64,000 nucleotides of DNA from Spirosoma aureum (GCF_011604685.1 NZ_CP050063.1:3556501-3620500); one strand, 5' to 3'; shown: positions 17,898-26,751, counted from the stretch's first letter. Made by a program: numbers and translations. Notes: generated by a model from the sequence alone, not told the origin.

Positions 17898-18866
17898 ATG
17901 CACAACCTATTCACCTACAGTAGATTACTGGCACTGCTGCTCCTGTTCGCAGTGGCAATTGGCTGTACGACCAAATCGAAAACGGGCCAGCCCAAAAAGG
18001 TAGCGGTTATTGTGTCAACGCTCAATAATCCGTGGTTTGTGGTGCTGGCTGAAACTGCTGCGGCTCAGGCGAAAGCATTGGGCTATGAGGCAAAGATCTT
18101 TGATTCACAGAACAACACAGCCCTGGAAAACGACCATTTCGAGAACGCCATCGTATCTGGGTTTGATGCCATTCTGCTCAATCCAACCGATTCGGATGGC
18201 TCCATCGTGAATGCTATGAAAGCCAAAGAGGAGGGTATTCCGGTGTTTTGTATGGACCGGGAAGTGAACTCGCCCGGGGCAGCGACCTGTCAGATTCTGT
18301 CCGACAATTACTCGGGCTGCGTGGCAATCGGCAAATATTTTGTTCAGACCTTGGGCAAAAAGGCAAAAACGGCGTCCGTTAACTATGTCGAGATTTTAGG
18401 ATTGGTAGGCGACAACAACACCTGGAACCGGTCGAAGGGTTTTCATAGTGTGGTGGATCGCTATCCTGGCTTTAAACTGGTCGCTCAGCAAAGTGCTGAT
18501 TTTGACCGGAATAAGGCGATGGAAGTATTGGAGTCAATTCTCCAGGCACACCCCGATATCGATGCCGTCTTCTGTGGAAATGATGCGATGGCGATGGGGG
18601 CTTATCAGGCGTTGGTAGCGGCTGGCAAGGCCAAAGAGGTTGGCGTGTTTGGGTTCGATGGGGCCGATGATGTGATGAACTCCATCCGTGATGGCAAGAT
18701 TAAAGCCACGGGACTGCAATCGCCCCAGACGATGGCCAGAACGGCCGCTCAGTATGCCGACGAATACATCAAGGGTAAGCGGGATTTTGCCAAAAAAGTA
18801 CCCGTAGCTGTCGAACTGGTCGATCAGGCGAATATCGCTGACTATCAAGATCCTAAAAAGCTCTGA
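17898..18866 (+). CDS. Ribose-type ABC sugar-binding lipoprotein
   Basis: 322 aa. The lipobox VAIGC places it on the membrane as a lipoprotein. The periplasmic-binding-protein (RbsB-type) fold is shown by VAVIVSTLNNPWFVVLAETAAAQAKALGYE, DAILLNPTDSDGS, FCMDREVNS, VEILGLVGDNN, AVFCGNDAMAMGAYQAL and VGVFGFDGADD. It captures a monosaccharide and delivers it to the RbsC/RbsA-like importer encoded downstream. The following DUF2291 gene begins 6 nt after its stop. Ligand specificity is unknown; pathway context suggests apiose or a similar pentose. Confidence 0.93.
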   Translation: MHNLFTYSRLLALLLLFAVAIGCTTKSKTGQPKKVAVIVSTLNNPWFVVLAETAAAQAKALGYEAKIFDSQNNTALENDHFENAIVSGFDAILLNPTDSDGSIVNAMKAKEEGIPVFCMDREVNSPGAATCQILSDNYSGCVAIGKYFVQTLGKKAKTASVNYVEILGLVGDNNTWNRSKGFHSVVDRYPGFKLVAQQSADFDRNKAMEVLESILQAHPDIDAVFCGNDAMAMGAYQALVAAGKAKEVGVFGFDGADDVMNSIRDGKIKATGLQSPQTMARTAAQYADEYIKGKRDFAKKVPVAVELVDQANIADYQDPKKL

Positions 18867-18872
18867 GAAACC

Positions 18873-19502
18873 ATGTCTACAAGTATTCTTAAAAATCTTG
18901 CGTTATTGGTTCTGGTCGGCGTAGTTGCCTATAACTCCGTTTACATCAAAAAACTGGATGAGGTAAAGAAAGCAGCTGGTTCAAGTCTTGGTCCAGCATT
19001 TAATGCAGCCACTTATTCGGAGACGTTCTGGACTACCAAACTGATTCCTGCCACTCAGCAATCGGCAACTGATTTAACCTCGCTCCTGACTCTGTTGAAA
19101 ACAGATAAAGAGAAGGCCATGTCCAGCTATTCACATGCGTTGGGAATTGGTAATATTCGCTATTTTCTGGTAAAAGGGGAGGGCATAATAACCGCCATTA
19201 GCGACGAAGACGTAACGGTTCTATTACCCGATGGCGAGTCCGTAAAACTGGCTACTGAATACATTTTTGGTAATGCGGTCCGGGATGCGTCCGGGTTAAT
19301 CCAGATCACTGAGTTCGACAATACGATGGATCTGAACAACGTGTCTGCCGCACTCAACGATATTATTCGCAGGAAGGTGATTCCTGGTTTGAAAAGCCGC
19401 GCCAAAAAAGGGGATAAAGTCAGCTTTGTGGGCGCAATCGAACTGAATCGGGAGCACCTGCACCTTGATAATCTGGAGGTGATTCCGATCACCGTGAAGT
19501 AA
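18873..19502 (+). CDS. DUF2291 family protein, ABC sugar importer partner
   Basis: 209 aa with one N-terminal membrane segment (IDs ILKNLALLVLVGVVAYNSVYI) and a soluble domain outside. Recognisable family features are the early FNAATYSETFWTTKLIPA stretch and the late IPGLKSRAKKGDKVSFVGAIEL segment. DUF2291 genes are regularly found between the binding protein and ATPase genes of ribose-type importers, as here, but no function is established to my knowledge. An accessory role in uptake is inferred from that constant position. Confidence 0.85.
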   Translation: MSTSILKNLALLVLVGVVAYNSVYIKKLDEVKKAAGSSLGPAFNAATYSETFWTTKLIPATQQSATDLTSLLTLLKTDKEKAMSSYSHALGIGNIRYFLVKGEGIITAISDEDVTVLLPDGESVKLATEYIFGNAVRDASGLIQITEFDNTMDLNNVSAALNDIIRRKVIPGLKSRAKKGDKVSFVGAIELNREHLHLDNLEVIPITVK

Positions 19503-19567
19503 ACCTGTTCAATACCTTGCCGTGGTGTCGCGCTCTTAAAACTCGACACTACCCTAGAAACCCGACC

Positions 19568-21073
19568 ATGCTCGTAGCAGACGATATCACCAAGCGATTT
19601 TCGGGCGTAACTGCGCTTGACAAGGTGTGCCTTGAGTTTCAGGCCGGGAAGGTAACTGCTGTAATTGGCGAGAACGGAGCGGGCAAGTCTACGCTGATGA
19701 AAATTCTGTCGGGTGTTTACCCGGACTACGAGGGACAAATTCGGTTCAATGGGCAACCCGTCCGGTTTTCGTCCGTTCGCGATGCCCAGGATTGTGGTAT
19801 AACAATTATCCACCAGGAGCTCAACCTTATTCCGTATCTGAGTATCACGGAAAATATCTTTCTGGGTCGTGAGATTACCACGCGCTGGGGTACACTCGAT
19901 AAGAAAGCCATGCGGCATACCTGCCAGCAGCTACTGGACAAACTGAAGCTAAGTCTTGACCCCGACAGGCTGATTGCGGACTTGAAAGTTGGTCAGCAAC
20001 AGGTCGTAGAAATTGCCAAAGCGTTGCTGGTTGACTCAAAAGTCATCATCATGGATGAGCCAACATCGGCCATCAGCGAAAGCGAAGTGGCGGTCTTATT
20101 TGGCATCATCGACGATTTGAGAAGCGAGAATAAAGCTATTGTGTACATCTCCCACAAACTGGATGAGCTGTTTACGATTGCTGATCACTTTGTTGTGCTG
20201 CGGGATGGGAAATCGATCGAATCGGGCGATATGCAAAGCATGGACCACGACACGCTCATTCGTAAAATGGTGGGTCGGGATATTACCAGTATCCGGCGGC
20301 AGCGGAATGACCATGGATATAGCCCTCTTTTGTCCGTCGAAAACCTATGTCTTACGCATCCAGTCCGCGCGCAGGAAAATCAACTGAAGAATATTTCATT
20401 GACAGTTGGCCGGGGTGAAATTGTTGGCATTTTTGGGCTCATGGGTGCCGGTAGGACCGAATTGCTGGAAACGCTATTTGGACTTCATCCGAAACGGGCT
20501 AACGGAATCATTCGCCTGAACGGTGAAACTGTTTCCTGTAAGGCACCCATCGATGCGATCAGGGCGGGTATGGCGCTGGTGCCCGAAGATCGCAAAAAAG
20601 ATGGCCTCGTTCTGGGGCTCGATGTTCAAACCAATATTAGCTTATCGACCCTCGACTCCATTGAGCAGACCGGCTTGCTGAACCGGCAAAAAGAGTCGAA
20701 TCTGGCTAAAAAATACATTGCTGAGTTACGGATAAAAACTCCTTCCGAAAAGCAGGCGGCTAAAAATCTGAGTGGCGGCAATCAACAGAAAATCGTTCTG
20801 TCGAAATGGCTGGCTACCCACCCGAAGCTATTGATGCTGGATGAACCCACACGGGGTATCGACGTCAATGCCAAGAATGAAATTTATAAACTCATTCTTC
20901 AACTGGCCGACGAGGGTATGGGCATCATCGTCGTTTCGTCAGAACTGCCCGAAATTCTGGCCATTTCAGACCGCGTTCTGGTCATGAGCGAAGGAACCAT
21001 AACGGCCGAAATGTCGGCAGAGGATGCTGCTGAAGATTCTATACTCAAAGCCGCCATTCCTAAAACCCTTTAA
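19568..21073 (+). CDS. Ribose-type ABC importer ATPase (duplicated NBD, RbsA-like)
   Basis: 501 aa from the ATG at 19568 (MLVADDITKRFSGV); the longer frame from 19517 adds residues homologues lack. Two ABC domains are visible. The first has Walker A GENGAGKSTLMKIL, signature LKVGQQQVVEIAKALL and Walker B VIIMDEPTSAI. The second has the degenerate Walker A GLMGAGRTELLETLFG, signature LSGGNQQKIVLSKWL and Walker B LLMLDEPTRGIDVNAK. This duplicated form is typical of RbsA/XylG/AraG. It energises the permease encoded 13 nt downstream. Confidence 0.95.
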   Translation: MLVADDITKRFSGVTALDKVCLEFQAGKVTAVIGENGAGKSTLMKILSGVYPDYEGQIRFNGQPVRFSSVRDAQDCGITIIHQELNLIPYLSITENIFLGREITTRWGTLDKKAMRHTCQQLLDKLKLSLDPDRLIADLKVGQQQVVEIAKALLVDSKVIIMDEPTSAISESEVAVLFGIIDDLRSENKAIVYISHKLDELFTIADHFVVLRDGKSIESGDMQSMDHDTLIRKMVGRDITSIRRQRNDHGYSPLLSVENLCLTHPVRAQENQLKNISLTVGRGEIVGIFGLMGAGRTELLETLFGLHPKRANGIIRLNGETVSCKAPIDAIRAGMALVPEDRKKDGLVLGLDVQTNISLSTLDSIEQTGLLNRQKESNLAKKYIAELRIKTPSEKQAAKNLSGGNQQKIVLSKWLATHPKLLMLDEPTRGIDVNAKNEIYKLILQLADEGMGIIVVSSELPEILAISDRVLVMSEGTITAEMSAEDAAEDSILKAAIPKTL

Positions 21074-21086
21074 ACGCCTAAGTCTT

Positions 21087-22067
21087 ATGCAGGCACAGTT
21101 GCAAACCTATCGACCCGTTTTTCTGAAATTTCAGTCGCTCATTGCGCTGTTTATACTCTGCCTGGGTATCAGCCTGATGTCCGACAAATTCCTGACAGTG
21201 GCCAATTTCTGGAACGTTCTGCGGCAGATCTCGGTCAACGTCTGTATTTCTACGGGCATGACCCTTGTTGTCCTGACAGCGGGGATCGACTTGTCGGTTG
21301 GCTCCATACTGGCTTTGTCGGGGGCAATAACGGCCGGATTACTCCGGAACGGTATTCAGCTTCCGTCCGCAAATCTCTACATTGGCTTTACCTTGCTCGG
21401 TGCGATGCTGGCCGGATTGCTGACAGGCTCAGGACTGGGCTGGTTCAACGGCTGGGCCATTACCCGGTTTAAGTTGCCGCCGTTTGTGGCTACACTGGCT
21501 ATGCTCACCATTGCGCGCGGCCTGACCATGCTCTGGACCGAAGGCTTTCCCATTACCGGTCTGGGTGATTCCTTTACCTATTTAGGTACGGGTTGGTTTC
21601 TGGGAATTCCGTTACCAGTCTGGGTATCGGGCATCATCGTTGCTGTCGCGGTACTAATTACTGACAAAACCCGCTTGGGCCGGTATATCTACGCGATTGG
21701 CGGTAGTGAAAGTGCTTCCCGGTTATCGGGTGTTAACATCAACCGAATCAAAATTATCGTCTATACTCTCGCGGGTGCACTGGCCGCTGTGGGCGGTTTA
21801 CTGGTCACCTCCCGGCTCGATTCGGCTCAGCCCAATGCCGGTACCAGCTATGAACTAGACTCCATTGCGGCTGTCGTTATTGGCGGTACATCGCTATCTG
21901 GCGGGCGTGGCAGTATTTTAGGAACCGTTCAGGGAGCCATTATTATTGGTGTGTTGAATAATGGTCTGGTGCTGCTCAATGTATCTCCGTTTTGGCAGCA
22001 AGTTGTAAAAGGCTTTGTTATTCTGCTGGCCGTTATTATCGATAAACGAACGGATAATGAGAAATAA
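21087..22067 (+). CDS. Ribose-type ABC importer permease (RbsC-like)
   Basis: 326 aa from the ATG at 21087 (MQAQLQTYRP). About eight to ten membrane segments. Family markers are GMTLVVLTAGIDLSVGSILALSGA, FNGWAITRFKLPPFVATLAMLTIARGL, GGSESASRLSGVN and VIGGTSLSGGRGSI. It forms the inner-membrane channel of the importer with the preceding ATPase and the binding lipoprotein. All the importer parts are present and intact. Confidence 0.95.
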   Translation: MQAQLQTYRPVFLKFQSLIALFILCLGISLMSDKFLTVANFWNVLRQISVNVCISTGMTLVVLTAGIDLSVGSILALSGAITAGLLRNGIQLPSANLYIGFTLLGAMLAGLLTGSGLGWFNGWAITRFKLPPFVATLAMLTIARGLTMLWTEGFPITGLGDSFTYLGTGWFLGIPLPVWVSGIIVAVAVLITDKTRLGRYIYAIGGSESASRLSGVNINRIKIIVYTLAGALAAVGGLLVTSRLDSAQPNAGTSYELDSIAAVVIGGTSLSGGRGSILGTVQGAIIIGVLNNGLVLLNVSPFWQQVVKGFVILLAVIIDKRTDNEK

Positions 22068-22125
22068 ACAGAAATAATCTCTTGTCTGCCAGATTGTTAG
22101 TTGTTCTCATTTTCTGCCAATAAAC

Positions 22126-23619
22126 ATGAACAGTTCCTATATTCTAGCCATAGATCAAGGCACAAGTAGCACAAAGACCCTGCTTTTTGATGAAAATGGC
22201 CAGGTGATTTCGCGCGCTTCGGAACCGTTGAAAACCAATTATTTCGGTGATGGGTATGTGGAGCAGGACCCCGAAGAAATTGTTCGGAACGTGCTCACTT
22301 CCGTTGGCAAGTGCCTTGATTCCTTTGTCGCTCAGGGCGGTAATCTGCGGTCGATAACGGCCTGCGGAATTTCTAATCAGCGGGAAACCTTCGTTGTCTG
22401 GGATGAGGCCGGTGTGCCGCTCTATAAGGCTATTGTCTGGCAATGCAAGCGTTCCATAGCCGTTTGTGAACGATTAAAAGCCGAAGGACTCGAAGAGCCG
22501 ATTCGTACGAAAACGGGCTTATTTATCGATCCATATTTTTCGGGGAGCAAGCTCATCTGGTTGTATGAACAGAATGAAAAAGTCCGTCAGGCTATCGATT
22601 CCGGAAAGGCTTATTTTGGCACGGTAGATACCTGGCTACTTTATAAATTAACCAATGGGCAGCGCTATCTGACCGATTATACCAATGCCTCCCGCACGCT
22701 CTTTTTCAACCTTCAGACGCTTGCATGGGATCAGGAAATCCTGGCGCAGTTTGGCCTTTCCCGACTGAATTTGCCCGAGCCAAACCCTTCCTCGTTTTTG
22801 TTTGGCGAATCGAATTTTAACGGCATGTTCGACCATCCCCTTCCTATTACCAGTATGATTGGTGATTCGCACGCGGCTGCGTTCGGGGAGGGATGTTTCG
22901 CCCCCGGAACGGCCAAAGCGACGCTCGGAACGGGTTGTTCGATCATGATGGATATTGGTCCAGCGTGTAAAGAATCGAATCATGGCATGGTGACGACCAT
23001 CTGCTGGAGCACCGAAGAACGGGTCGACTATGCTCTGGAAGGCGTAATCGTTACCTGTGGCGCAACCATCGAATGGCTGAAAAATAATCTGGAGTTGTTT
23101 GCCGAAAGCCGGGATACGGAAGCATTGGCGACAGCCGTAGCCGACAATGGGGGCGTTTATGTTGTCCCTGCTTTCAGCGGTCTGGGCGCTCCTCACTGGG
23201 ACATGGCCCGGAAAGCGTCTATTTCTGGCCTTACATTTGGCTCCACCAAAAATCACATTATCAGAGCTGCCCTTGAATCGATTCCCTACCAGATCAAGGA
23301 TGTAATCGTTACTATGGAGCAGGACACCGGTATAACGTTAGCGGAGCTAATGGTCAATGGTGGTTTGACCTCGAATGGTTTCGTTCTTCAGTTTCTGGCT
23401 GACCTCCTCAATAAGCCCGTTATCAACCGCGAAATGGCCGATATTTCGGCGTTAGGGGCTGCCTATCTGGCTGGTTTAAAAGCGGGTGTTTATCGGGACT
23501 TAGCGCATTTACAGCAGTTAAACGACTGTAAGTCTGTTATTGATCCTTCGGCGAATCGGCTATCGGTAGGAAAGGCTTACGCGGGCTGGCAACTGGCCCT
23601 GGAAACGAACCTGCACTAA
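22126..23619 (+). CDS. FGGY-family carbohydrate kinase, glycerol-kinase-like
   Basis: 497 aa. The N-terminal ATPase motif AIDQGTSSTKTLLFDE, SNQRETFVVWD (Arg86, Glu87), WQCKRS, DYTNASRTLFFNL and LGTGCSIMMDIG match glycerol kinase closely. In GlpK the glycerol ligands include an Asp-Gln pair; here the matching stretch is GDSHAAAFGEG (Asp247, Ser248), so the Gln is lost, suggesting a bulkier or different polyol or ketose. With isomerase and transketolase genes in the same operon, D-apulose kinase (product apulose 4-phosphate) is the best fit. It is the last gene of the operon and meets the convergent TetR gene after only 11 nt, without a visible terminator. Confidence 0.88.
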   Translation: MNSSYILAIDQGTSSTKTLLFDENGQVISRASEPLKTNYFGDGYVEQDPEEIVRNVLTSVGKCLDSFVAQGGNLRSITACGISNQRETFVVWDEAGVPLYKAIVWQCKRSIAVCERLKAEGLEEPIRTKTGLFIDPYFSGSKLIWLYEQNEKVRQAIDSGKAYFGTVDTWLLYKLTNGQRYLTDYTNASRTLFFNLQTLAWDQEILAQFGLSRLNLPEPNPSSFLFGESNFNGMFDHPLPITSMIGDSHAAAFGEGCFAPGTAKATLGTGCSIMMDIGPACKESNHGMVTTICWSTEERVDYALEGVIVTCGATIEWLKNNLELFAESRDTEALATAVADNGGVYVVPAFSGLGAPHWDMARKASISGLTFGSTKNHIIRAALESIPYQIKDVIVTMEQDTGITLAELMVNGGLTSNGFVLQFLADLLNKPVINREMADISALGAAYLAGLKAGVYRDLAHLQQLNDCKSVIDPSANRLSVGKAYAGWQLALETNLH

Positions 23620-23630
23620 GGTGAAACCCT

Positions 23631-24239
23631 TTATTTTTCTACTTTTATCTGCTCGATCAGCAATTCTACCGTCTTTAGGATTTTGTCCAGGCTGGTTGGA
23701 TTATTGGTCACTCGGGCAATCATGATACCGCCTTCAATGAGGGCAATAATTGACAGGGCACTGCGCTCGGGTTCAACAGTTTCGAGGAATTCGCCGGTCT
23801 TAATGCCCGCTTTGATAATGTCAGTTATCGACTTTTTCCATTCCAGAATTGCTTTCGCAGCTTTGTCTTTCAGAAGATTGTTGGTGTCATCGGCTTCAAT
23901 GGCCGTGTTTAGAATGGGGCATCCGCCTGGCAAAAAGGGGGCGCGAATGAAAGTCCCGTAAACCACGGCATAGACCAGCAATTTCTCTGAATTTGAGATT
24001 GCCTGCACCATGTGCTGCTGAACCGCCTGTTTAATCCGTGATAGGTTGTAATCAAAAACAGCCAGGGCCACTTCTTCTTTGTTTTCAAAGTTGCCGTAAA
24101 TACTGCCCTTCGTTAAGCCGGTAGCCTCAGTTAAATCGGCTAACGACGTTCCTGCATAGCCTTTTGTGTTAAAAATGCCTGCGGTCATTTCTATGATAAA
24201 CTGGCGGGTTCGTTCCGCTTTTGATTGTTTGGTAGCCAT
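23631..24239 (-). CDS. TetR/AcrR-family transcriptional regulator
   Basis: 202 aa. The N-terminal TetR helix-turn-helix is clear: RQFIIEMTAGIFNTKGYAGTSLADLTEATGLTKGSIYGNFENKEEVALAV. The C-terminal ligand domain includes FLPGGCPILNTAIEADD, a motif common in TetR regulators of redox or reactive-carbonyl genes. It is divergent from the FabF-type gene with 246 nt between, which contains a palindromic candidate operator, so it probably represses itself and that ketosynthase. Control of the apiose-type operon is less likely because that operon runs towards it. Confidence 0.93.
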   Translation of the reverse strand: MATKQSKAERTRQFIIEMTAGIFNTKGYAGTSLADLTEATGLTKGSIYGNFENKEEVALAVFDYNLSRIKQAVQQHMVQAISNSEKLLVYAVVYGTFIRAPFLPGGCPILNTAIEADDTNNLLKDKAAKAILEWKKSITDIIKAGIKTGEFLETVEPERSALSIIALIEGGIMIARVTNNPTSLDKILKTVELLIEQIKVEK

Positions 24240-24373
24240 GTTATAAATGTGCTGTCTAGTATTAAAGCTCAGTAAAGCTGTACCTGTAAAAGCCTAATGA
24301 CCTTGCTTATAGAACCTATTTGACGATTATAGGCTGGTAGAACTAATTGTGTCAATAATTTGATTTGATAAAT

Positions 24374-24387
24374 ATACCGATTGGTAT
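24374..24387. promoter_or_regulatory. Candidate TetR operator (ATACC-N4-GGTAT)
   Basis: A perfect 5-bp inverted repeat, ATACCGATTGGTAT, in the TetR/fabF divergent spacer, of the half-site type seen for many TetR-family repressors. It lies 10 nt upstream of TACATTTG (24398-24405), a good -7 element for the ketosynthase gene, so bound protein would block transcription. A second small palindrome, ACCAGGTCTGGT, lies at 24437-24448. Confidence 0.55.
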
Positions 24388-24485
24388 TGTATTTTCATAC
24401 ATTTGCGACGCTTTTTTAACGATAGCTTTACCGAATACCAGGTCTGGTGAATGCAAGGCCGAGTTGTTATTAATCAAAAACAAAC

Positions 24486-25730
24486 ATGTTACACCGAGTT
24501 GTTATTACTGGTGTGGGAGCATTGACTCCTGTTGGTCACGACGTGGAAACGTTTTGGCAAAATGTAGTAAATGGTCAAAGTGGCGCGGCCACGATCACGC
24601 ATTTTGATGCTTCCTTATTTCGCACCCAATTCGCCTGCGAACTCAAAAATTATGACGCTACGCAGTATCTAAGCCGGTCGGATATCAAGCGGACCGACCT
24701 CTTTACACAATATGCTTTAATTGCTTCTGATCAGGCCATTAAGGATTCTGGTTTCGAATTGGATAAGATGGACCCATTCGATGTAGGTGTCATTTGGGGA
24801 TCGGGCCAGGGGGGGATGGATACCTTCGAAGAGCAGGTTAAAGAATTTGCGCTAGGCACTGGCCAGCCCCGGTTTAGTCCGTTTTTTATTCCCAAGCTGA
24901 TTGCAAACATGGCTTCGGGTATGATTTCCATTCGGAACGGCTACATGGGCATTAACTATACGACGGTTTCGGCCTGTGCTACGTCGAATACCGCCATTAT
25001 GGATGCCTTCAACTACATTCGGCTGGGGAAAGCAAAAATCATTGTCAGTGGTGGTTCTGAAGCGCCCATCACACCGGCGTCATTTGGCGGATTTAGTGCG
25101 TTGAAGGCTATGTCTGCTCATAATAGTGAGCCAGCTGTTGCCTCCCGCCCGTTCGATGTAAACCGGGATGGATTCGTTATGGGCGAAGGAGCGGGTGCTT
25201 TAATCCTTGAAGAATACGAACATGCCGTTAAACGTGGCGCACATATATACGGGGAAATTACCGGGGCCTCAATGACCGCCGATGCATATCACATGACGGC
25301 TACTCATCCGGAAGGTATCGGCGCATCGAAAGCCATGCAACTGGCTTTGAATGAGGCCAATATCACCATTTCGGATGTAGATTACCTGAATGCGCACGCT
25401 ACCTCCACGTCGGTAGGTGACCTGTCGGAAATAAATGCGGTGTTAAGTCTGACCGGAACCGAGAAAACAAAACTGAAAATTAGCGCTACCAAATCCGTAA
25501 CGGGGCATTTGTTAGGAGCCGCCGGTGCTGTCGAGGCAATTATTTGTCTGTTATCTATCCGTGACAGCGTTATTCCGCCAACGATCAATACCGCCATTCT
25601 GGACCCGGCAATTCCGGAAAACCTGACTATTGTTACCAAAGAGGCTATGCCGTCTAGCGTGAATGTTGCGATGAGCAACACCTTTGGTTTTGGAGGGCAC
25701 AATAGCATTGTGGTTTTTCAGAAACTATAA
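24486..25730 (+). CDS. fabF: 3-oxoacyl-ACP synthase II (KAS II, FabF type)
   Basis: 414 aa, full length for KAS II. The active-site Cys is Cys164 in VSACATSNTA, the two His are in LNAHATSTSVGD and SVTGHLLGAAGAVEA, and the C-terminal SNTFGFGGHN completes the fold. It condenses malonyl-ACP with acyl-ACP in fatty-acid elongation. It stands alone, without acpP or other fab genes, behind a TetR regulator, so it is probably a second, conditionally expressed ketosynthase and not the housekeeping copy. The first start (MLHRVVITGVGALTP) matches homologues. Confidence 0.93.
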   Translation: MLHRVVITGVGALTPVGHDVETFWQNVVNGQSGAATITHFDASLFRTQFACELKNYDATQYLSRSDIKRTDLFTQYALIASDQAIKDSGFELDKMDPFDVGVIWGSGQGGMDTFEEQVKEFALGTGQPRFSPFFIPKLIANMASGMISIRNGYMGINYTTVSACATSNTAIMDAFNYIRLGKAKIIVSGGSEAPITPASFGGFSALKAMSAHNSEPAVASRPFDVNRDGFVMGEGAGALILEEYEHAVKRGAHIYGEITGASMTADAYHMTATHPEGIGASKAMQLALNEANITISDVDYLNAHATSTSVGDLSEINAVLSLTGTEKTKLKISATKSVTGHLLGAAGAVEAIICLLSIRDSVIPPTINTAILDPAIPENLTIVTKEAMPSSVNVAMSNTFGFGGHNSIVVFQKL

Positions 25731-25757
25731 AGACATTCTGTACATTACAACGTGTAG

Positions 25758-25823
25758 GAGGCAGGGGCAAAGGAATCAAAGCAATAAACCGTTGTGACCA
25801 TTGTGCCTGCCTCGCGTTTTTTT
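25758..25823 (+). terminator. Probable terminator after the ketosynthase gene
   Basis: GAGGCAGG (25758-25765) pairs with CCTGCCTC (25806-25813), and a run of seven T follows at 25817-25823. The loop is long (40 nt) but partly self-pairing. It sits between two convergent genes. Confidence 0.55.
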
Positions 25824-25833
25824 GTCTGAACAA

Positions 25834-26430
25834 CTAATGGGCCCAATTCAAGCCAGCGGTTCTGAACTTGATCTCACGGGCTCCCTGACCGTCGAATCCA
25901 ACGTCGATTACGGTTTCTTTGGCGGTTTTTAACTGATTGATCAGTTTCTGTTCTGAATCAAAAAATATGATATTAGCCCGTCCGTTTTCAGCAGCGGAGA
26001 ACGCATAGGGAATAGCGGGTTTGTTGTCGAAACGGATTCGGGCATTTCCGCCCTGAAAACTCCGGTTGAACTGCCCTTTTGATACCTCCAGATAGACGTT
26101 AGTGCCACTGCTCCGTTTCCGAATGGTCAATGTTGCCGATGACCCACCTTCGTAGGGAAACGGAAATTCGAGCAGGTTGGAGGAAATAATCGATGCTTTA
26201 TAAACCGGATTGTTTGTTCGATCGGTTGTGCGGTCATACTGCCACTTCCCGGCATTGGCAGGGACTTGGTTCGTAGACCCAGACTTCATGGTTCCCTCCC
26301 CGGAAAGTTGTCCACTGGCCGTTTCGGTGGCTGCCCGCCCTGTATCGGTGGCTCCGGATTGGGTTGATTTTTCCTTTGTTGAACAACTGAATAGGGTCAG
26401 AAAACTAAGGCAATACAGGCTTTTTTTCAT
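25834..26430 (-). CDS. Small lipoprotein of unknown function
   Basis: 198 aa with a lipoprotein signal (MKKSLYCLSFLTLFSC, Cys16) and a low-complexity Ser/Thr/Gly linker to about residue 55. The rest is predicted beta-rich (TLTIRKRSSGTNVYLEVSKGQF, IRFDNKPAIPYAFSAAENG) and ends in a motif VDVGFDGQGAREIKFRTAGLNW. I do not recognise a family beyond envelope lipoprotein. It converges on the ketosynthase gene and is divergent from the PadR gene; neither suggests a role. Confidence 0.75.
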   Translation of the reverse strand: MKKSLYCLSFLTLFSCSTKEKSTQSGATDTGRAATETASGQLSGEGTMKSGSTNQVPANAGKWQYDRTTDRTNNPVYKASIISSNLLEFPFPYEGGSSATLTIRKRSSGTNVYLEVSKGQFNRSFQGGNARIRFDNKPAIPYAFSAAENGRANIIFFDSEQKLINQLKTAKETVIDVGFDGQGAREIKFRTAGLNWAH

Positions 26431-26751
26431 AGTGACTTTCTCCGAATAGATCCCAAAACTACTGGATTCTTTGCCATAATTCAGATGATGGATGAGAGTA
26501 GCGCGTTAAACTATTGAAAAACGCCTGCCTTGCACCGTACAGTTTTAGATTGGTAGTAATTCCTTGGGTAGCTGGCTTCCAACGGACTTGGTACGCTGTC
26601 CACATGCGTACAAAAACTGTCCGTTTCTGGACAGCGATCGTCAACTATACCTAAAATAAAAGGCTTTAATGGAGTGCAATAGGCATGTTTTTGGTTTGGC
26701 AGGACATTTGTTTAGCAAATAATAATCAAATGGAGCAAAAACTGTATTCGT
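26431..26751. other. Intergenic region with a CTGTCC-N6-GGACAG inverted repeat
   Basis: No supported gene in 321 nt. An inverted repeat CTGTCC-N6-GGACAG lies at 26617-26634, with a further CTGTCC at 26596-26601. ATTTG-N5-CAAAT is at 26706-26720, close to the PadR start. Either could be a regulator site for the PadR/permease operon. Confidence 0.45.

Noticed and set aside
23631..24239. TetR protein as regulator of the apiose-type operon
   Set aside because: The operon converges on it and its first promoter is 11 kb away; the palindrome near TetR is at the ketosynthase promoter instead.
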